Of a stretch of DNA of 64,000 nt, positions 1-12,561 are shown piece after piece. Where the stretch lies: contig CM049322.1 of the NCBI GenBank assembly GCA_026874595.1, forward strand, positions 4,699,900 through 4,763,899, written 5' to 3'. The position numbers were made by a program, and so were the translations under genes. The stretch is from Sipunculus nudus. Taxonomy: Eukaryota > Annelida > Sipuncula > Golfingiida > Sipunculidae. Positions within the stretch are counted from its first letter, which is position 1. Every line of letters starts with the position of its first letter. Under the pieces are notes generated by a model. The model was not told the DNA's origin. It was given only the letters and a program-made list of their open reading frames with translations, and made no database searches.

Positions 1-726
1 TCTTTGAAGGTATCAGAAAAGAGAAAAAAATCGTACAAATTATCAAAATAAACAAGACGCCACCAGTTTGCAGGAACCGATGAGACACTCCAAGACCAAT
101 ATTCATGCAAAGAATAATTGTGATCAGTGCATTAGTTATTCACTTACTCAAGCTTTTGAATCAATTTTTTTTATTAATCTGAGGGGTACTTAAGAACCAA
201 ATAGCTCAGAGGATATCGGTAACAGAGACCTAATTTTAGACTTCCATGGAGACTTTTCATGGACCTCCTTTGATGTCAAGTAAGCAGATTCCAGTTCCAG
301 CGGTTACGATTTGTGCCTTGTAAACAGATGGCAGCTTCTTTAAAGGTATAAAAAAGTTCGTTAAATTTAGAAAAAAATACATGTGGCGCCACCAGCTTGC
401 AGGAACTGATGGAACACTCCAAGACCAATATTGAAACAAAGAATCATGGTGACCAATGTATTAGTTTTTCTAATTTTTAAGCTTTTGAATCAAAGTTATA
501 ATTATTATGAGGGGTACTTACGAAACCCATAGCTTGGAGAATATGGAAAACAGAGACCTAATTTCAGTTTTTTCAAGGAGATTTTTCATGGACCTCCCTT
601 GATGTCAAGTAAGAAGATTCCAGGTCCAGCGGTTACGATTTGTGCCCTGTTAACGGACGGCCGGACGGACGACGGACAAAGGGTGGTCGCTATAGCTCAG
701 ATGACTTTCAGTCAGCTGAGCTAAAA
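1..726 (+). mobile_element. R1 element (helentron-like, non-autonomous), 3' part
   Basis: Tandem ~335-350 bp units with the landmarks GGCGCCACCAGCTTGCAGG, ATCATGGTGA, CTAATTTCAG and GATTCCAGGTCCAGCGG. The element ends with a GGACGGACGACGGAC stretch and a terminal hairpin (AGCTCAGATGAC / GTCAGCTGAGCT) followed by AAAA. The window cuts its 5' end. Confidence 0.75.
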
Positions 727-1165
727 ACAAAGAACCGTGACGTCACATTTCACTAATTATATATATTTAGGTAACGCAAATTGCAAGACCATTAGACTTC
801 CTTAGTAATCGATAACAGCCTGATATTCTCCCATTGAAGTACCCGATGTAATTAAATATCTACTCTGTGTTTACCAGAAGACAAACCAAAGCATTGTCAT
901 ATACATATTCAGACAAACTCATGTGGACAGATTTGTACCTTTTACCCCTTGGTCCCTGACCGGGTTATTTAAAATCTTTTTAAGTCATTTAAGTCATTGG
1001 TAATAGCCTCAGTTATATAGTTCGCATTCGGATTTATTTATTTACCAGTCAAAACGCACTCGACAAAGAGCATACAATATTCTGATAAATCATTAAGCAA
1101 TTATCATTGCTGATAATGAATTAACTTTGAGTAAGATCAGGAAGGTGCGCAAGAACCGTTAGAAT

Positions 1166-1216
1166 AAGCGGCGGCCTATCTATTACCCATTTCATATTGC
1201 CTTGGCATGATACTAC
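1166..1216 (+). pseudogene. Signal-peptide first exon, type A copy 1 (start codon lost)
   Basis: It aligns with the type A exons at 10.48 and 21.89 kb: CGGCGGCCTATCTATT lies at the start and the following intron begins GTAAGTTAAATGACACAC. The ATG position reads AAG. The upstream flank (ACTCGACAAAGAGCATACAATATTCTG) is also homologous. It is non-functional as a start exon as it stands. Confidence 0.45.
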
Positions 1217-1483
1217 GTAAGTTAAATGACACACTGGCTGAATCTGTCCGTTATAGCCGCATTGTTTTCAGGAACTCATATAACTCAACGATAGATTCAG
1301 TATTTATATGTGTTAAGATTCGCTTGTAGTGGTGTTAGAGTTTAACAATGTTTTAATTTCACCTGCGATAATTTAGGGCGACCTAAACATTCCGATAAAT
1401 TTGATATGTTGGCCGGTCCCAAAATGTAGGAAAGGGAGGTTCCAAGTTGGGATGAATGAAATGAAAAAAGAAACAGCTTTAAC

Positions 1484-2870
1484 AAGTGAACCATGGGTCA
1501 TGACGCTCAGCCGACTGACATGTTGACAATATGTCCTTGCATAGGAAACAAATTAAGATAATGGAGGTGGCATCATCATTCATGCAAGTTAACTTAAGTT
1601 CATTGAGACGTATAAGCACAACGATTTTAGGACATTCCATTCACCTATTCCTGAGTAATCTTGCAATTTGTGTGGATTTTGCATTTTTTCTGGCGTCTAC
1701 AAACATGCCGCATAAATTAAAAAAATATGAGCTATAGACACCTATAATTTCAAGTTTGCAAGGAGACTAATTATGGACCTCCCTGGATGTCAAATCAGAA
1801 GATTCTAGGTCCAAAGGTTATGATTGGTGCACTGCTTTTGTTTAAAACTTTAAATTGTTTTGGGTGCAAAATATCATGGTGATCAATGCATTAGTATCCA
1901 GATACTTTTTCTGTGAAATTCTCAACTATTCTGGGGGGTACTTCGCGGCCAAATAGCTGGAAGAATATGGGTAAGAGAGACTTAATTTGAGATTTCCCAA
2001 GAGATTTTTCATTGACCCCTCAGGATTTTAAGTAAGAAGTTTCAAGGTCCAGAAGTTACGATTTGTGCCCTGTTAACCGATCACCACATCTTTAAAGGTC
2101 TCTAAAAATAGAGAACAAAATCGTAAAAAATAAAAAAAAAATACAGGTGGCGCCACAAATCTGTGGAAGCTGATGAAACACTCCATGATCGATATCCATG
2201 CAAAGAATCATGGTGATATAATGCATTAATTGTTCAGAAACTTGAGTCTTTCCATGAAATTTTCCATTATTCTGGAGGGTACTTCGGAGCCTCATAACTG
2301 GGTGAATATGGGCAACAGAGACTTAATTTGAGGTTTTCCACGAGATTTATTATGGACCTCACTGCATGTCAAGTAAGAAGATTCTAGGTCCAGCAGTTAC
2401 GATGTGTGCCCCGTTAACAGATGACAGCATCTCTAAAGGTCTCAAAAATAAAAAAAAAATATTGTAAACATTCGAAAAAAATACAGGTGTCCCAACCAGT
2501 CAGCAGAAACTGATGTAACACTCCGTGATCAATATCCATGCAAAGAATTATGCTGATCAATGCATTAGTTGTTCAGATACTTGATCTTTTTTATGAAATT
2601 TGCCATTTTTCTGGGGGGGGGGGGGGGTTTACTTCGGAGCCTCACAGCTGGGTGAATATGGGTAACAGAGACCTCATTTAAATGTTTTCAAAAAGATTTT
2701 CCATGGACCTCTCAGTGTGTCAAGAAAGAAGATTCTATGTCCAGCGGTTACGATTTGGGCCCTGTTAACGGACAGACGCCAGGACGACAGGACGGCCGGA
2801 CGACCGGACGGACGACGGACAAAGAGTGATTGCTAAAGCTCAGATGACTTCCAGTCAGCTGAGCTAAAAA
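1484..2870 (+). mobile_element. R1 element, near full length
   Basis: It starts with the conserved AACCATGGGTCATGACGCTC (palindromic GACCCATGGGTC in other copies), carries about three internal ~335-350 bp units and ends with the CTCAG…CTGAGCTAAAAA hairpin. Internal tandem repeats plus a 3' hairpin suggest a non-autonomous rolling-circle (helentron/HINE-like) element. No ORF is present. Confidence 0.7.
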
Positions 2871-3229
2871 TTACTCAGATCCGGAAATTGGACAATACTG
2901 TTCACATGACTTGGGAAAATATCCTTGAAAATGATTATGGTGGTTGTAAAAGGATTGGTACAGACCAACTGAAATCCCGAACCTAATCTAACACTGTTTT
3001 CAATATAACATCATACAAACAGGCATGGGAAATGATTTACCCTATTGCCAACAGAAGGGAACATAAGAATAACTGCTCCATGTAATAAATGCCATATGTG
3101 CGGACATTCACTGTGAGGTGGGTTTGTGAAATTACCGCTAGTGTATTGGAGAAATATAGCGCCGCCCAAAATAACCTGTCTGTATATGTAGAACGTAGCC
3201 ATTTTTTTGCCATTATTTTAAAATTAAAT

Positions 3230-3560
3230 ATGTGAAATATGTTATTGCTAAGAGGAGCACTCAATTGGTAGTGCAGCCATGTCGTCAATACGTGGAGAGG
3301 TATAAATTATTGAAACAGGGTTCACTTTATCAGTTTGACACTATACGTCCTATGTTTACCAGAGCCGAAGTTATATTCATAAGTAACCGTGACCTGAAGG
3401 TTATCATTCTTTATATTTTATTCCTGCAGTATACAGGGTTAGTTACACTTTACAGCAGACACTACAGTCCCGCTTATCATGTTTTTTATCACCTTCTGAC
3501 ACCAAAGGTTGCAGTACTATGCAAATCTTAAACTGGTAAACATGATGTACTAACTTCAAC
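3230..3560 (+). repeat. Duplicated unit D, copy 1
   Basis: Shares GTGACCTGAAGGTTATCAT, TATTCCTGCAG and GCAGTACTATGCAAATCTTA with 7440-7800 and 19690-20060. The rest of 2871-3798 shows nothing else I can name. Confidence 0.65.
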
Positions 3561-3798
3561 AGTCCGGTCCACTCATGATAAAATATGTTTGCGCATTTAC
3601 AGTTCAAACGTTCTTATTATAGAGTTAAAATAAACCAGGTTATTAAGAGTAGTTAATTTACATTTCACCACGATTCCTTTGTAGAGTTGATCCGGACTTT
3701 CATGCACCTTCTACCACGTCACTCAAAAATATATCATAAGGAACTCACTGTCCATCACTTAACCCATATATAAAGTATCCTTAATATAACTGTTTAAA

Positions 3799-4203
3799 TT
3801 TTTTTTTTTTGTGGAGGTAACCGCATCCATATTTTAATGCTTCCTTAAGTATTATTATAATGTAAAATTAATGTTAGTATTGAGTTCCATTCCGGTTTCG
3901 GACTACATGGCAGGGGCTAATACCCGGCTGTCCTGGTGAACCAGGCTCTGTGTACCACTAATGCGGGTCCTGGATGGGTGTCATCCCCATCACTGCGTCT
4001 TAACACCGAGGAAACATCGAAAGGCCCAATCGTTTGTGGGTTCAGCATGACCGTAGGGTACAGTGTCCACATTCAGCATGCAAAGCGCCTGCCCTCGTTG
4101 GGGGCCGACCGTGAAAAATCCCACCGCCTCTTCTGAGGTTCGAACTCACGATCTCCCGGCTTGGAGTCCTGCGCTCTACCCCTGAGCCCCAGAAGCCGGT
4201 ATT
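3799..4203 (-). mobile_element. tRNA-derived SINE, copy 1
   Basis: The minus strand begins with a tRNA-like head: A box GGCTCAGGGGTAGAGC and B box GAGTTCGAACCTC near 4130-4195. A central region with GAAACCGGAATGGAACT follows, then GGTTACCTCCAC and an A-tail (T-run at 3799-3810 on the plus strand). It is not a functional tRNA because the acceptor stem and 3' half are not tRNA-like. Confidence 0.8.
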
Positions 4204-4401
4204 GTAGATAATACCTGATAAGCACCGATAATTTTTTTATGCGACCCACTTCATTTTTGCTTGGTATTATGCAGCGCATCCGATAGAGAAACTGTCAATA
4301 AATCGTTTAGAGACTAAACTTGGTATTTCATTTACAGGCCGTCAGCTCTATGGTGTAGCTTACCGATCACCCGGTTAGAAACGTTCCGTAAGTCTGTATT
4401 T

Positions 4402-5197
4402 TACCATGATTTTTTGCAGGGATATTGATCATGGAGGGTTTCATCATTTTCTGGAGACTGGTGGTGCCACCTGTATTTTTTTTATCTTTTACGATTTCTT
4501 TTTTTTTCTTTTTTGCGACCTTCAAAGATCTGGTCATCTGTTAAAAGGGCACAAATCGTAATGACATGCAAGGAGGCCTATGAAAAGTCTCCTTTAAAAT
4601 CTGAATCGTACATCTTAAAATCCTGGATTTAATTTTTTTTTTACAAAATGTTTCCTCTATTCTTGAGACATTTAAAGATGTGGTCTTCGGTTAACAGGGC
4701 ACAAGTCGTAACCGTTAGTACTAGAATCTTCTAACATGACATCCGGGGAAAGTCTGCGAATAATATTTTTGGAAACCTGAAATAACGTCTCTGTTACCCA
4801 AATTTTTCAAACTATGTGCCTTATAAGCACCTAGAATATTTGAAAATTTGATACCTAAGTAGAGCACCAATTATAACCTCGGACCTAGAATCTTCTAACT
4901 TGACATGCTGAATGTTTCTCAAAAGGTCTCCCCAGAAACATAAAATTTGGTCACTGTGACCTATATTCTCAGAGTTACGGAGTGTGTTTGAAATAATGCA
5001 AAATACACACATATTGCCAGATTCCTCAGGAAAGGCTGGTTGGATTGTCATCAAATTTGGTGTGCTAAGGGCCTTGATGAACTTAAGCTAATATACATGA
5101 ACGATGATGCCACCTACATTATCTTTATTAGTTGCCCGTGCAAGGACATATTGACAATATGTCAGTCAGTTTAGCGCCATGACCCATGGGTCACTTA
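4402..5197 (-). mobile_element. R1 element, truncated, inverted
   Basis: Reverse-complement R1 landmarks run down to the 5' end signature (CATGACCCATGGGTCACTTA at about 5180). The hairpin end is missing. Confidence 0.7.
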
Positions 5198-5219
5198 TTA
5201 GTGAATAGGGCCCATTCCG

Positions 5220-5560
5220 TGCTGTTTGTTTTTAATATTCAATTTCGGACTGACACGGCGGTGGTCAGGACATCCATGACAAGGGGATTAATTAGGAAGT
5301 TATTGCCAATGACGTCAGAAGACATTAAAAGCGATCAAAGCATCAATTGATATCAAGGGAGGGAGGATCTGTTACTGCATTATTATACTTCTGCATCCAT
5401 TCAGAACAAATAGTTCTAATTTGTGGACTTGGCGACTTTTCCATATTACCTTGTACTTTGTCTCACAGAATACCTGAACCTCATCAGAGTACAGTAGTTA
5501 TCGGAGTCAATAAAATCTGCATACAACTTTTAGGATTAGTCCTTTTATTGTATTCTGGGT
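5220..5560 (+). repeat. Duplicated unit C, copy 1
   Basis: Shares GGAGGATCTGTTACTGCA, GTCAGAAGACATTA and flanking sequence with 12150-12480 and 16360-16600, diverged by many substitutions. No exon is recognised in it. It contains one TGACGTCA at 5310-5317. Confidence 0.65.
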
Positions 5561-5574
5561 TTATTGTTTTTTTT

Positions 5575-6225
5575 TTATCAATTTCCGGCTTGAGGCAGCG
5601 GAATTAGTTTGCTCTTAAAACATATTTATTTCAATACATGCTTAAGCGTACACTCACTCACTACACAGTCCCCAACAACAAGTTGTTGTGAAATATTATC
5701 CTCCCACAATACTCAGTGTCAACACATGCTTAAGCGTATACTCACTCAATACACACTGTCTCCAACAAGAAGCTGTTGTGAAATATTATCCTTCCACAAT
5801 ACTCACTGTCAATTCAATTTATCAATTTCGGGCTTGAGACAGCTGAATTTGTTTGGTCTTAAAACATATTTATTTCAATACATGCTTAAGCGTATACTCA
5901 CTCAATACACACTGTCTCCAACAAGAAGCTGTTGTGAAATATTATCCTCCCACAAAACTCACTGTCAACACATGCTTAAGCGTATACTCACACAATACAC
6001 ACTGTCTCCAACAAGAAGCTGTTGTGAAATATTATCCTCCCACAATACTCACTGTCAAATCAATTTATCAATTTCGGGCTTGAGACAGCTGAATTTATTT
6101 GGGCTTAAAACATTCTTATTTCAATACATGCTTAAGCGTATACTCACTCAATACACACTGTCCCCAACAACAAGCTGTTGTGAAATATTATCCTCCCACA
6201 ACACTCACTGTCACATACAACCTAC
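5575..6225 (+). repeat. Higher-order tandem repeat (~245 bp made of ~90 bp units)
   Basis: ACATGCTTAAGCGTA recurs near 5636, 5724, 5879, 5972 and 6126. Pairs of ~90 bp units (AATACTCACTGTC, GAAATATTATCCTCCCACA) alternate with a 66-bp spacer (CAATTTCGGGCTTGAGACAG). A 218-codon open frame is a by-product. Confidence 0.85.
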
Positions 6226-6480
6226 GGTTTCCTGTAATCTTCCTTCCATACTACCCGTCACCTAGAGTCTACGTTTGTACTGCTTATTTTAATTCAGTAC
6301 TCCTCATGACCTACGGTGTAGGTTTGTACTGCTTATTTTCATTCAGCACACATTGTCACCTACAGCCTACAGTTGTCCAGATTATGCTCCAACAATACTT
6401 ACTGTTATCTGAATCCTACAGTTGTCATGCTTATCCTCACGCAATACTCCAGCACTACCCAACCTGAGATTGTCCTGCTT
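6226..6480 (+). repeat. Degenerate CCTACGGTTGTCCTGCTTAT repeats
   Basis: Short diverged units (CACCTACAGCCTACAGTTGT, TGCTTATCCTCAC, AATACTCACTG) continue from the previous array. A homologous decayed array lies at 13750-14120. Confidence 0.65.
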
Positions 6481-6699
6481 ATCTTAACAAACTATTCTTT
6501 GAAGTTATCATGCTCCCCTGTCTAATCCAGAGGCGTTTCATCTACCTGTATAAGCTTATCTCAATCCTGACATCATAATTATTTCGTAATATCCTTAAAA
6601 ACTAACATGCAGAAGATTTGGGCCCGAAGAAATACCTGTTTCATCAAACCTGTTTATGTAATCACCCAAATAGTATGTCTGTTGCAGTTGATAAACAGG

Positions 6700-8531
6700 A
6701 CAAGGGTGAACGTTCTCAGTTGAATAAACTTAACATATGTATCATCCCTAATGATATTCGCAGAACTAACTCGCGTTAGGGTTCCTAACCGCGAATAATT
6801 AGCTGTTAGATCAGGCTCAACGGGAACTGTTTAGCGGTCTTCTTCCGACCCATCGGCTATGATTAATTATCCCACGATGGTGCATTTTAATAACAGTTTT
6901 ATTTCGGAAGATGTTTATTCAATCTAATTTGGACAATTTCTGTTGGACAAGAAATGGGTTCCTACATATACTGAATTAAGTGTACAGATAGAGGCAAAAT
7001 AGACCTATCAGTTATACTTACCATTCTAATTTTAATTTTGGCCATGTGAACAATTATTCCAAGGGGCATATTATCTTGAAAGGTTGTTGGCTAAGGTGCA
7101 AAACTGTTCCGTTACGTACATGTAGATACGACATCATGACACGTATTTGGTCACTGAAGAGATTTTTCATCCATGAAACTGTAGATTCTAGGTACCTGGA
7201 GTGTACTTATTTAACCAGACAACTGTTAGTCAACACTTGTTGACGGATACTGAAGATTCGACGATTTAACCGAAGATAATACATGTTAGCAAAAAGCTTT
7301 GTTCTTGAAAGTGATATATGTGCATCGAACGTTAAAGTTTACTTTTTGGTGAAAGGTTGGTCATTCCGACAAATATATGAGGAACATTTGTTCGTGCTAA
7401 ATGCGACAGGGTTACAAAAAAAAAAAAGAAACATACATTCAACTTTGTACAAGGTGATACAAAATAATATCATTAGGCTCTGTATGTTCGGTGCAGTCAT
7501 ATCGAGTCATGGCGAGTTAAACGTATTGAAACGGAACTCGCGTTATCATGTTAGCATTATATATCCTATCTTTAACTGAGCCGACGCTCAATTTGTTGAT
7601 AAGTAGTGACCTGCAGGTTATCATAACATATATGTTATTCGCGCAGGAGAAAGGCAGACTTATAGTAAACACCTGGCACTTCACTATAGCATACCATGTT
7701 AATTCACCTTCACACATGAACAGGCTGCAATACCATGCCAATCTTAAACTCTTTACCATGTTATAAATTATAAAACATTCAACAGTCCTGCCCAATTATA
7801 TTAAAAAAAGTCTTGGCTCACAGGTGATTCCAACGATCTGTTCATACAGCTAAAAATGGACCAGATAATCATGCGTATTTAAATTATATTTCAACACGAT
7901 TCAATTGTAGTGTTTGATTCGGACCTTCATACGACATCTAGCATCTCACTAACAAATATGTTATATGGAACTTATTGCTCTACATCCTCTTAACTCACAT
8001 ATACAATATCTTGAATACAACGTGACAAATGTCTAATGTTTAATGATGTGTCCTTTATACGACCCACTTTAACAATACTCGGAATTACGTCTACATGCCA
8101 GTTCTGGTTAAAATCACGGGATTGCTGATCTTGAATTATGCTTTATTGCAAGGAAAACTACCATAATGATATTCATTCCAAAATTACATAATAATGCTGA
8201 CAATTCTTCACTAATTTTAGAGAAGTATATCTTAATGTTTCTTGGAAGTATTATTTAAACTGCTGTAAACTTATTTGCTAAGTCCCGCCTTAGCTGAGAA
8301 ATATAGCATGGCGATATCTTTTTAAAAATTACTTGTATCTACTTCTCATTGAAATTGCTCGTGTATTAGTTTGGTCTCAAGAACTGTTTAGGTATTGGTC
8401 ATAGATGGTGATTTCTGTATGTTAAACTAAATAGGTGAGAAGCTAGATCATATGGGTCAAAACATTTTCCCTCAATTGCAATTGCATGTATGGGTCTTTT
8501 AAGCCGGCTATCTTTTGGTCACATTTGAATG

Positions 8532-8581
<50 letters not shown>

Positions 8582-9050
8582 TATGACTTTTTTGTTTTAA
8601 AAATAATTCTCATGCGCCGTGATAACTACAATTTATATTCCTGGCAGGTGATTTTGTGTCTCCATTGCAATTGTTTTTGGGTACAGCTATATAACCTTTT
8701 TTTAAAAATATATTCATAGATTGTGAAATTCTGAATTATACAAATTTTCTTACTGATCCATTACTTATTAATATATCATTCATATATTATGTTTCTTCTG
8801 ACGTAATTAGGTTTGATTAACAAGCGAATGAATATTTATTTTTAATTTCTTATAGTTAATTTACCTCTTCAGTTTATATTGATTCCTGATTAATTTTTTT
8901 CATAAATGCTACATTTGCTTAAATATTGTTCATCCTCAAGCTGTCTACAACACTGAATCATTTTCTAGTATTTTACTAGTTTACAGAGAAAGACAGTTTA
9001 AACAGATATACCTTAAATTTAGTAAAATGTAAAACCTTGACCAAACTTTG
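6700..9050 (+). repeat. Long duplicated block, copy 1 (includes unit D copy 2)
   Basis: Colinear with about 19150-21040: CCTGGAGTGTACTTATTTAACCAGAC, the unit D part at 7440-7800, a TA microsatellite and CTTCTGACGTAATTAGGTTTG. Strongly diverged. No exon with splice context was found in it. Confidence 0.6.
8535..8582. repeat. TA microsatellite
   Basis: About 24 TA units with one T interruption. Confidence 0.95.
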
Positions 9051-9858
9051 AAACGAGATAGAACCTTTAAAGGAGTAAAATTACCTCACTAAACTTGGTG
9101 TTCAAATAAAGACTAGGCTGTCATGGAATGCATTAGGAAGCCTTTTATATTTTTTTAAGTGTGGGATATGTCTCAGGACATTATTCGCATCGGGAAGGAA
9201 ATACTGCCGGTGAACTCACATATAGGACTGTCTTGTTCGTTGGTAATTTGGTGAGTAGACTACCTTAGCGATAATATTCAGGTGTTAAAGTACAGAAAGC
9301 TATTTTATTATCTCGCTGTAACTGCAGCCTGCCATCTTCTAAAGAAACACATTTAGACAAAGGAGCAATGGTTAGGTTAGCATTTACTGAATTCATATAA
9401 TCGGAATTACATAAGCCTTCTAAAAAGTGATCGCTCCCACACTTACACACATACACAGACAAAAGAGTTGGCTTGTCTGATTCTTTATTCTTTTTTTTGC
9501 CGAAACATGTCACATTTCACGCATGTCACGCATTTCCAACTATATGTAGCACGACTATAAGGTTTACAGGATGCGCTTGGTATACACGCTCTTACTATAG
9601 AGTGATTGTCATTTTGATAAAACAAAGGATTTGTCATTTTGTACCGCTATGAGATTTCGATTTATCTTAAAGATGAGCCGCTTTGCTCTGTAAGGCCGTT
9701 TATATAAAATGAAGCGAGTTCCAATTAATCAAAATGTACCAACGAAAAGATGTGCATTCAGTTTCGTGGATTATTAAGAGGCACTTGAGCAGTAGGTGCA
9801 TATCATAGCAATTGTTTAACAGTAAGTTTGACATTATAAAACAACAAAACAAAAAATG

Positions 9859-9859
<1 letters not shown>

Positions 9860-9921
<62 letters not shown>
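9860..9921. repeat. TA microsatellite
   Basis: About 31 uninterrupted TA units, followed by GAAGAAGAAGAAG. Confidence 0.95.
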
Positions 9922-9924
<3 letters not shown>

Positions 9925-10482
9925 GAAGAAGAAGAAAACTGAGTTACTCCATATTCTAATTAATCAATTTTGGTTGTGAATCAACAAAATATGATAAAAC
10001 CTGAATTCGCCGGTAATCACTTTCAACCTAATATTCTCCATCCAATTATTTGTAACTCGACTCTGTTTCTAAGCAATATTAACACTGTCTTTGCAAGTAT
10101 AATCATTGGAACAACGATATTTGCATTGGCTATTTTTAAGCCGGCAAACAAAAACACGTGCCAAGATGAGGATACCTTTTTGTGCTTTGGTCGCTGGCTG
10201 AGTTGTCTGACATCTTCATGTGACCTATTGAATGTTTGATAACACAGGGCCAGACTGTTGTACTAAAGCGGGTACTGTGATTTCAGTTATTAGTAATAAA
10301 CTTCAGTATTTCCTGCATTCTGTAGTTAGCATTACAGCCAGGTGCGAGCGGGATTTTAACAGGAATGACACACTCGACCTTTAGCGTACAGTATTCTGAT
10401 TAATCATTAACGATGCTAGCTGATAAGCCATTAATCATTAAACTACAAAAGAACGATGAGCAAAGTCCGTCAACACGCAAAC

Positions 10483-10534
10483 ATGGCGGTGTCCTGTCTA
10501 CTGGTGTTTCTAGGCAGCCTGGGCATGATCCAAG
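10483..10534 (+). CDS. Signal-peptide first exon, type A copy 2 (intact)
   Basis: ATG opens 17 codons with a hydrophobic core (CLLVFLGSLGM) and a phase-1 donor CAAG|GTTAGT. The phase matches the lectin exon at 33551. Downstream sequence (10.6-11.6 kb) is homologous to 32.1-33.07 kb, the sequence directly upstream of the lectin exon. Type A is therefore the best candidate for the ancestral first exon of this family. The lectin exon expected near 12 kb is missing, so here the gene copy is truncated unless this exon splices over 23 kb. Confidence 0.5.
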
Positions 10535-10619
10535 GTTAGTTAAATCACAACCACACCGAAAGCATGCGTCTATTATATCCGCACCGTTATCAGGACTCAC
10601 AAATAGACTGCATCCTATG

Positions 10620-11590
10620 ATATAAGTGGTCATGTTCTGTGTTCAGCGATGTTTTTATTTCACCTGCGATATCTGATATATGTTCGATCTACAGGGGTGG
10701 TCTAATAATATTGGGAAAGGAAGGGTCAACACAAGGAACGATGTTGCAAAATTTTAAAAGTATTAAGACCAGGAAACGTGTTAAAACCCTTAATAGAGGC
10801 CTTGGCGGCTATAAAGAGATGGGTCTAGACCCCTTGAACATTCCCACTCCTGTACATCTAATGATAATACCTCTTCGGTGTTATGACACCTTTCAAGCGC
10901 GTCATGGAAAAAAATAATATTTATCACATTTGCCCGCTAGATGGCAGCATAAACTAACTACATCCAAAAATGTTCCCTGCAGACATTCCTTTGTTTAACG
11001 CGGACTTGTTCAAAGACAGGCAGTTTATCGGTCGAAAATGCCTATTGTTATTTGGATGTATAAAAAACCTCACTTAAATTTTGTCATTGTCATTTGCTTC
11101 GCTTCATTTTCAAATATAAATTGTAAGCGAAACAATCGGTGATGATAACGTTACCCGTGGGTATCACCTGTAACTACCTGTGAATTAATGGCTTCTCATG
11201 AGACATGTATTCATAATTATAAATGTATATGAGAGATGAAATACACGGAATAGTCCTGGTGTTATGTGCAAAATTTAAGAGTGACGGTTAAATAATGGTC
11301 GATAGGAAGCTATAGTTCCAGGCCATATGTTTCACCAGGACAGTGTGCCATCAGTGATGCCCTAATAACTCCAAACCTTCGCAAATTAACGAAAACTACA
11401 GACTGGATTTAAAACAAAGTGAAAAAAATGAACTTTTTCGGTGTCCGAATTACCTGCTGTTAACAGGGAGCGATTGGAGAGGCTATTTATAAATAACACA
11501 AATTTGATTATGAGATCCAAGGGTTATGTCTTTCCTTAATTCATATATTTTGTAGGATAAGGGGTAACAAATCTGTCATCCGAAGGTTAA
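10620..11590 (+). repeat. Intron-1-like block after the type A exon, copy 1
   Basis: Homologous to 32140-33070: GTTCTGTGTTCAGCGATG, the CCGCTAGATGGCAG site, GATAACGTTACCCGTGGGTA and CACTGATGCCCTAATAA occur in the same order. After 11590 homology fades; 11600-12140 shows no feature. Confidence 0.65.
10934..10947 (+). promoter_or_regulatory. CTCF-like core CCGCTAGATGGCAG
   Basis: Matches the CTCF core CCASYAGRKGGCRS at 13 of 14 positions (G at position 3). Occurs in the duplicated intron-1-like block. Confidence 0.4.
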
Positions 11591-12149
11591 TGCCATGGTT
11601 TTGCAAATAGATATGACCTTCGTATATTTTGCTAACAGCTCATGCTTTTCTGGGTTATTGACACTAGGTTACCATTATGCAACATTACATTTACCTTGAG
11701 TATGGAAACACCTAAAATTATAAATTTTTGTGACAGATAACATTTGTGTTTGCATTAAAAAGCTATTTTGAAAAAGATTCTTACATGCAAAGACTAGAAA
11801 TGATAACATGTATCAACAACAAAATTCAAAGTCGTGTGACAACATCATTTTGAAAATAACTCATAAAACAAGTATCGAAAATATAGAAAAAAAATAAAAA
11901 TAAAAGGGGAGCCTTATTTCTGGCTTTTCCGTCTTGGTATAATTGCATTTGAGTGGAAGTCAGCACTGCTGGCTAGAAGTCCCGATACATAATGGGAATT
12001 TACTTGCAAATTAAAGTGTTATTAACCGATTTTAACTATTTCCATGTAAAATGCATTGGTTCTGTTCATGTGAATGCCTAACTGGTAATCCTGTCAATGA
12101 CGCTGGAGAGTACACTTTTAAATTAAAACGGCGCAATCCGTTTTGTTTG

Positions 12150-12480
12150 CTGTTAATTCTTACTGTCTGATTAACACAACAGTGGCCAGGACATTCATGG
12201 GCGGGAGACTTATTACAAAGCCACGGTCAGTGGTTCAGAAAACATTAAAATCGCCCGGAGCATCACGTGACATCCATTGAGGGAGGTTCTGTAACTGCAG
12301 TATTATAATTCCTGAACCCAGGGCGTCCAGGTAGAACAAAAATCATCCATAATGAGGACTTGCGACCTGTCCTAGTTAACTTGTACTTTGACTCAGTTGA
12401 TACGTGGACCTCGACGGAGTACAACCGTTAACGGAGTTACTCAAATCAGAATAGGTCCTTCTTGGGTTTGTAGTACTATT
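12150..12480 (+). repeat. Duplicated unit C, copy 2
   Basis: Homologous to 5220-5560 and 16360-16600 (GGGCGGGAGACTTATTACAA, GAGGGAGGTTCTGTAACTGC). Like copy 1 it lies left of a CCTACGGTTGTCC array. Confidence 0.65.
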
Positions 12481-12561
12481 GTATTCCTGGTTAATGGGTT
12501 CTGGCTTGTTATCAGTTTCGGGCATGGAACGTCTGAATTTGTTCAGTCTTAAATATAATTA

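Noticed and set aside
4120-4203. A functional tRNA gene on the minus strand
   Set aside because: A and B boxes are present but the acceptor stem does not close, and a long SINE body with A-tail follows; the same unit recurs at 14.8 kb.
5609-6265. 218-codon frame
   Set aside because: It lies wholly in the higher-order tandem repeat and has no signal or domain; overlapping frames in the same array are equally open.
8486-8719. Open frames with YIYIYI runs over TA tracts (also near 22.2, 29.9, 38.9, 53.5 and 61.2 kb)
   Set aside because: They are translations of TA or GA microsatellites; length comes from composition, with no domain or splice context.
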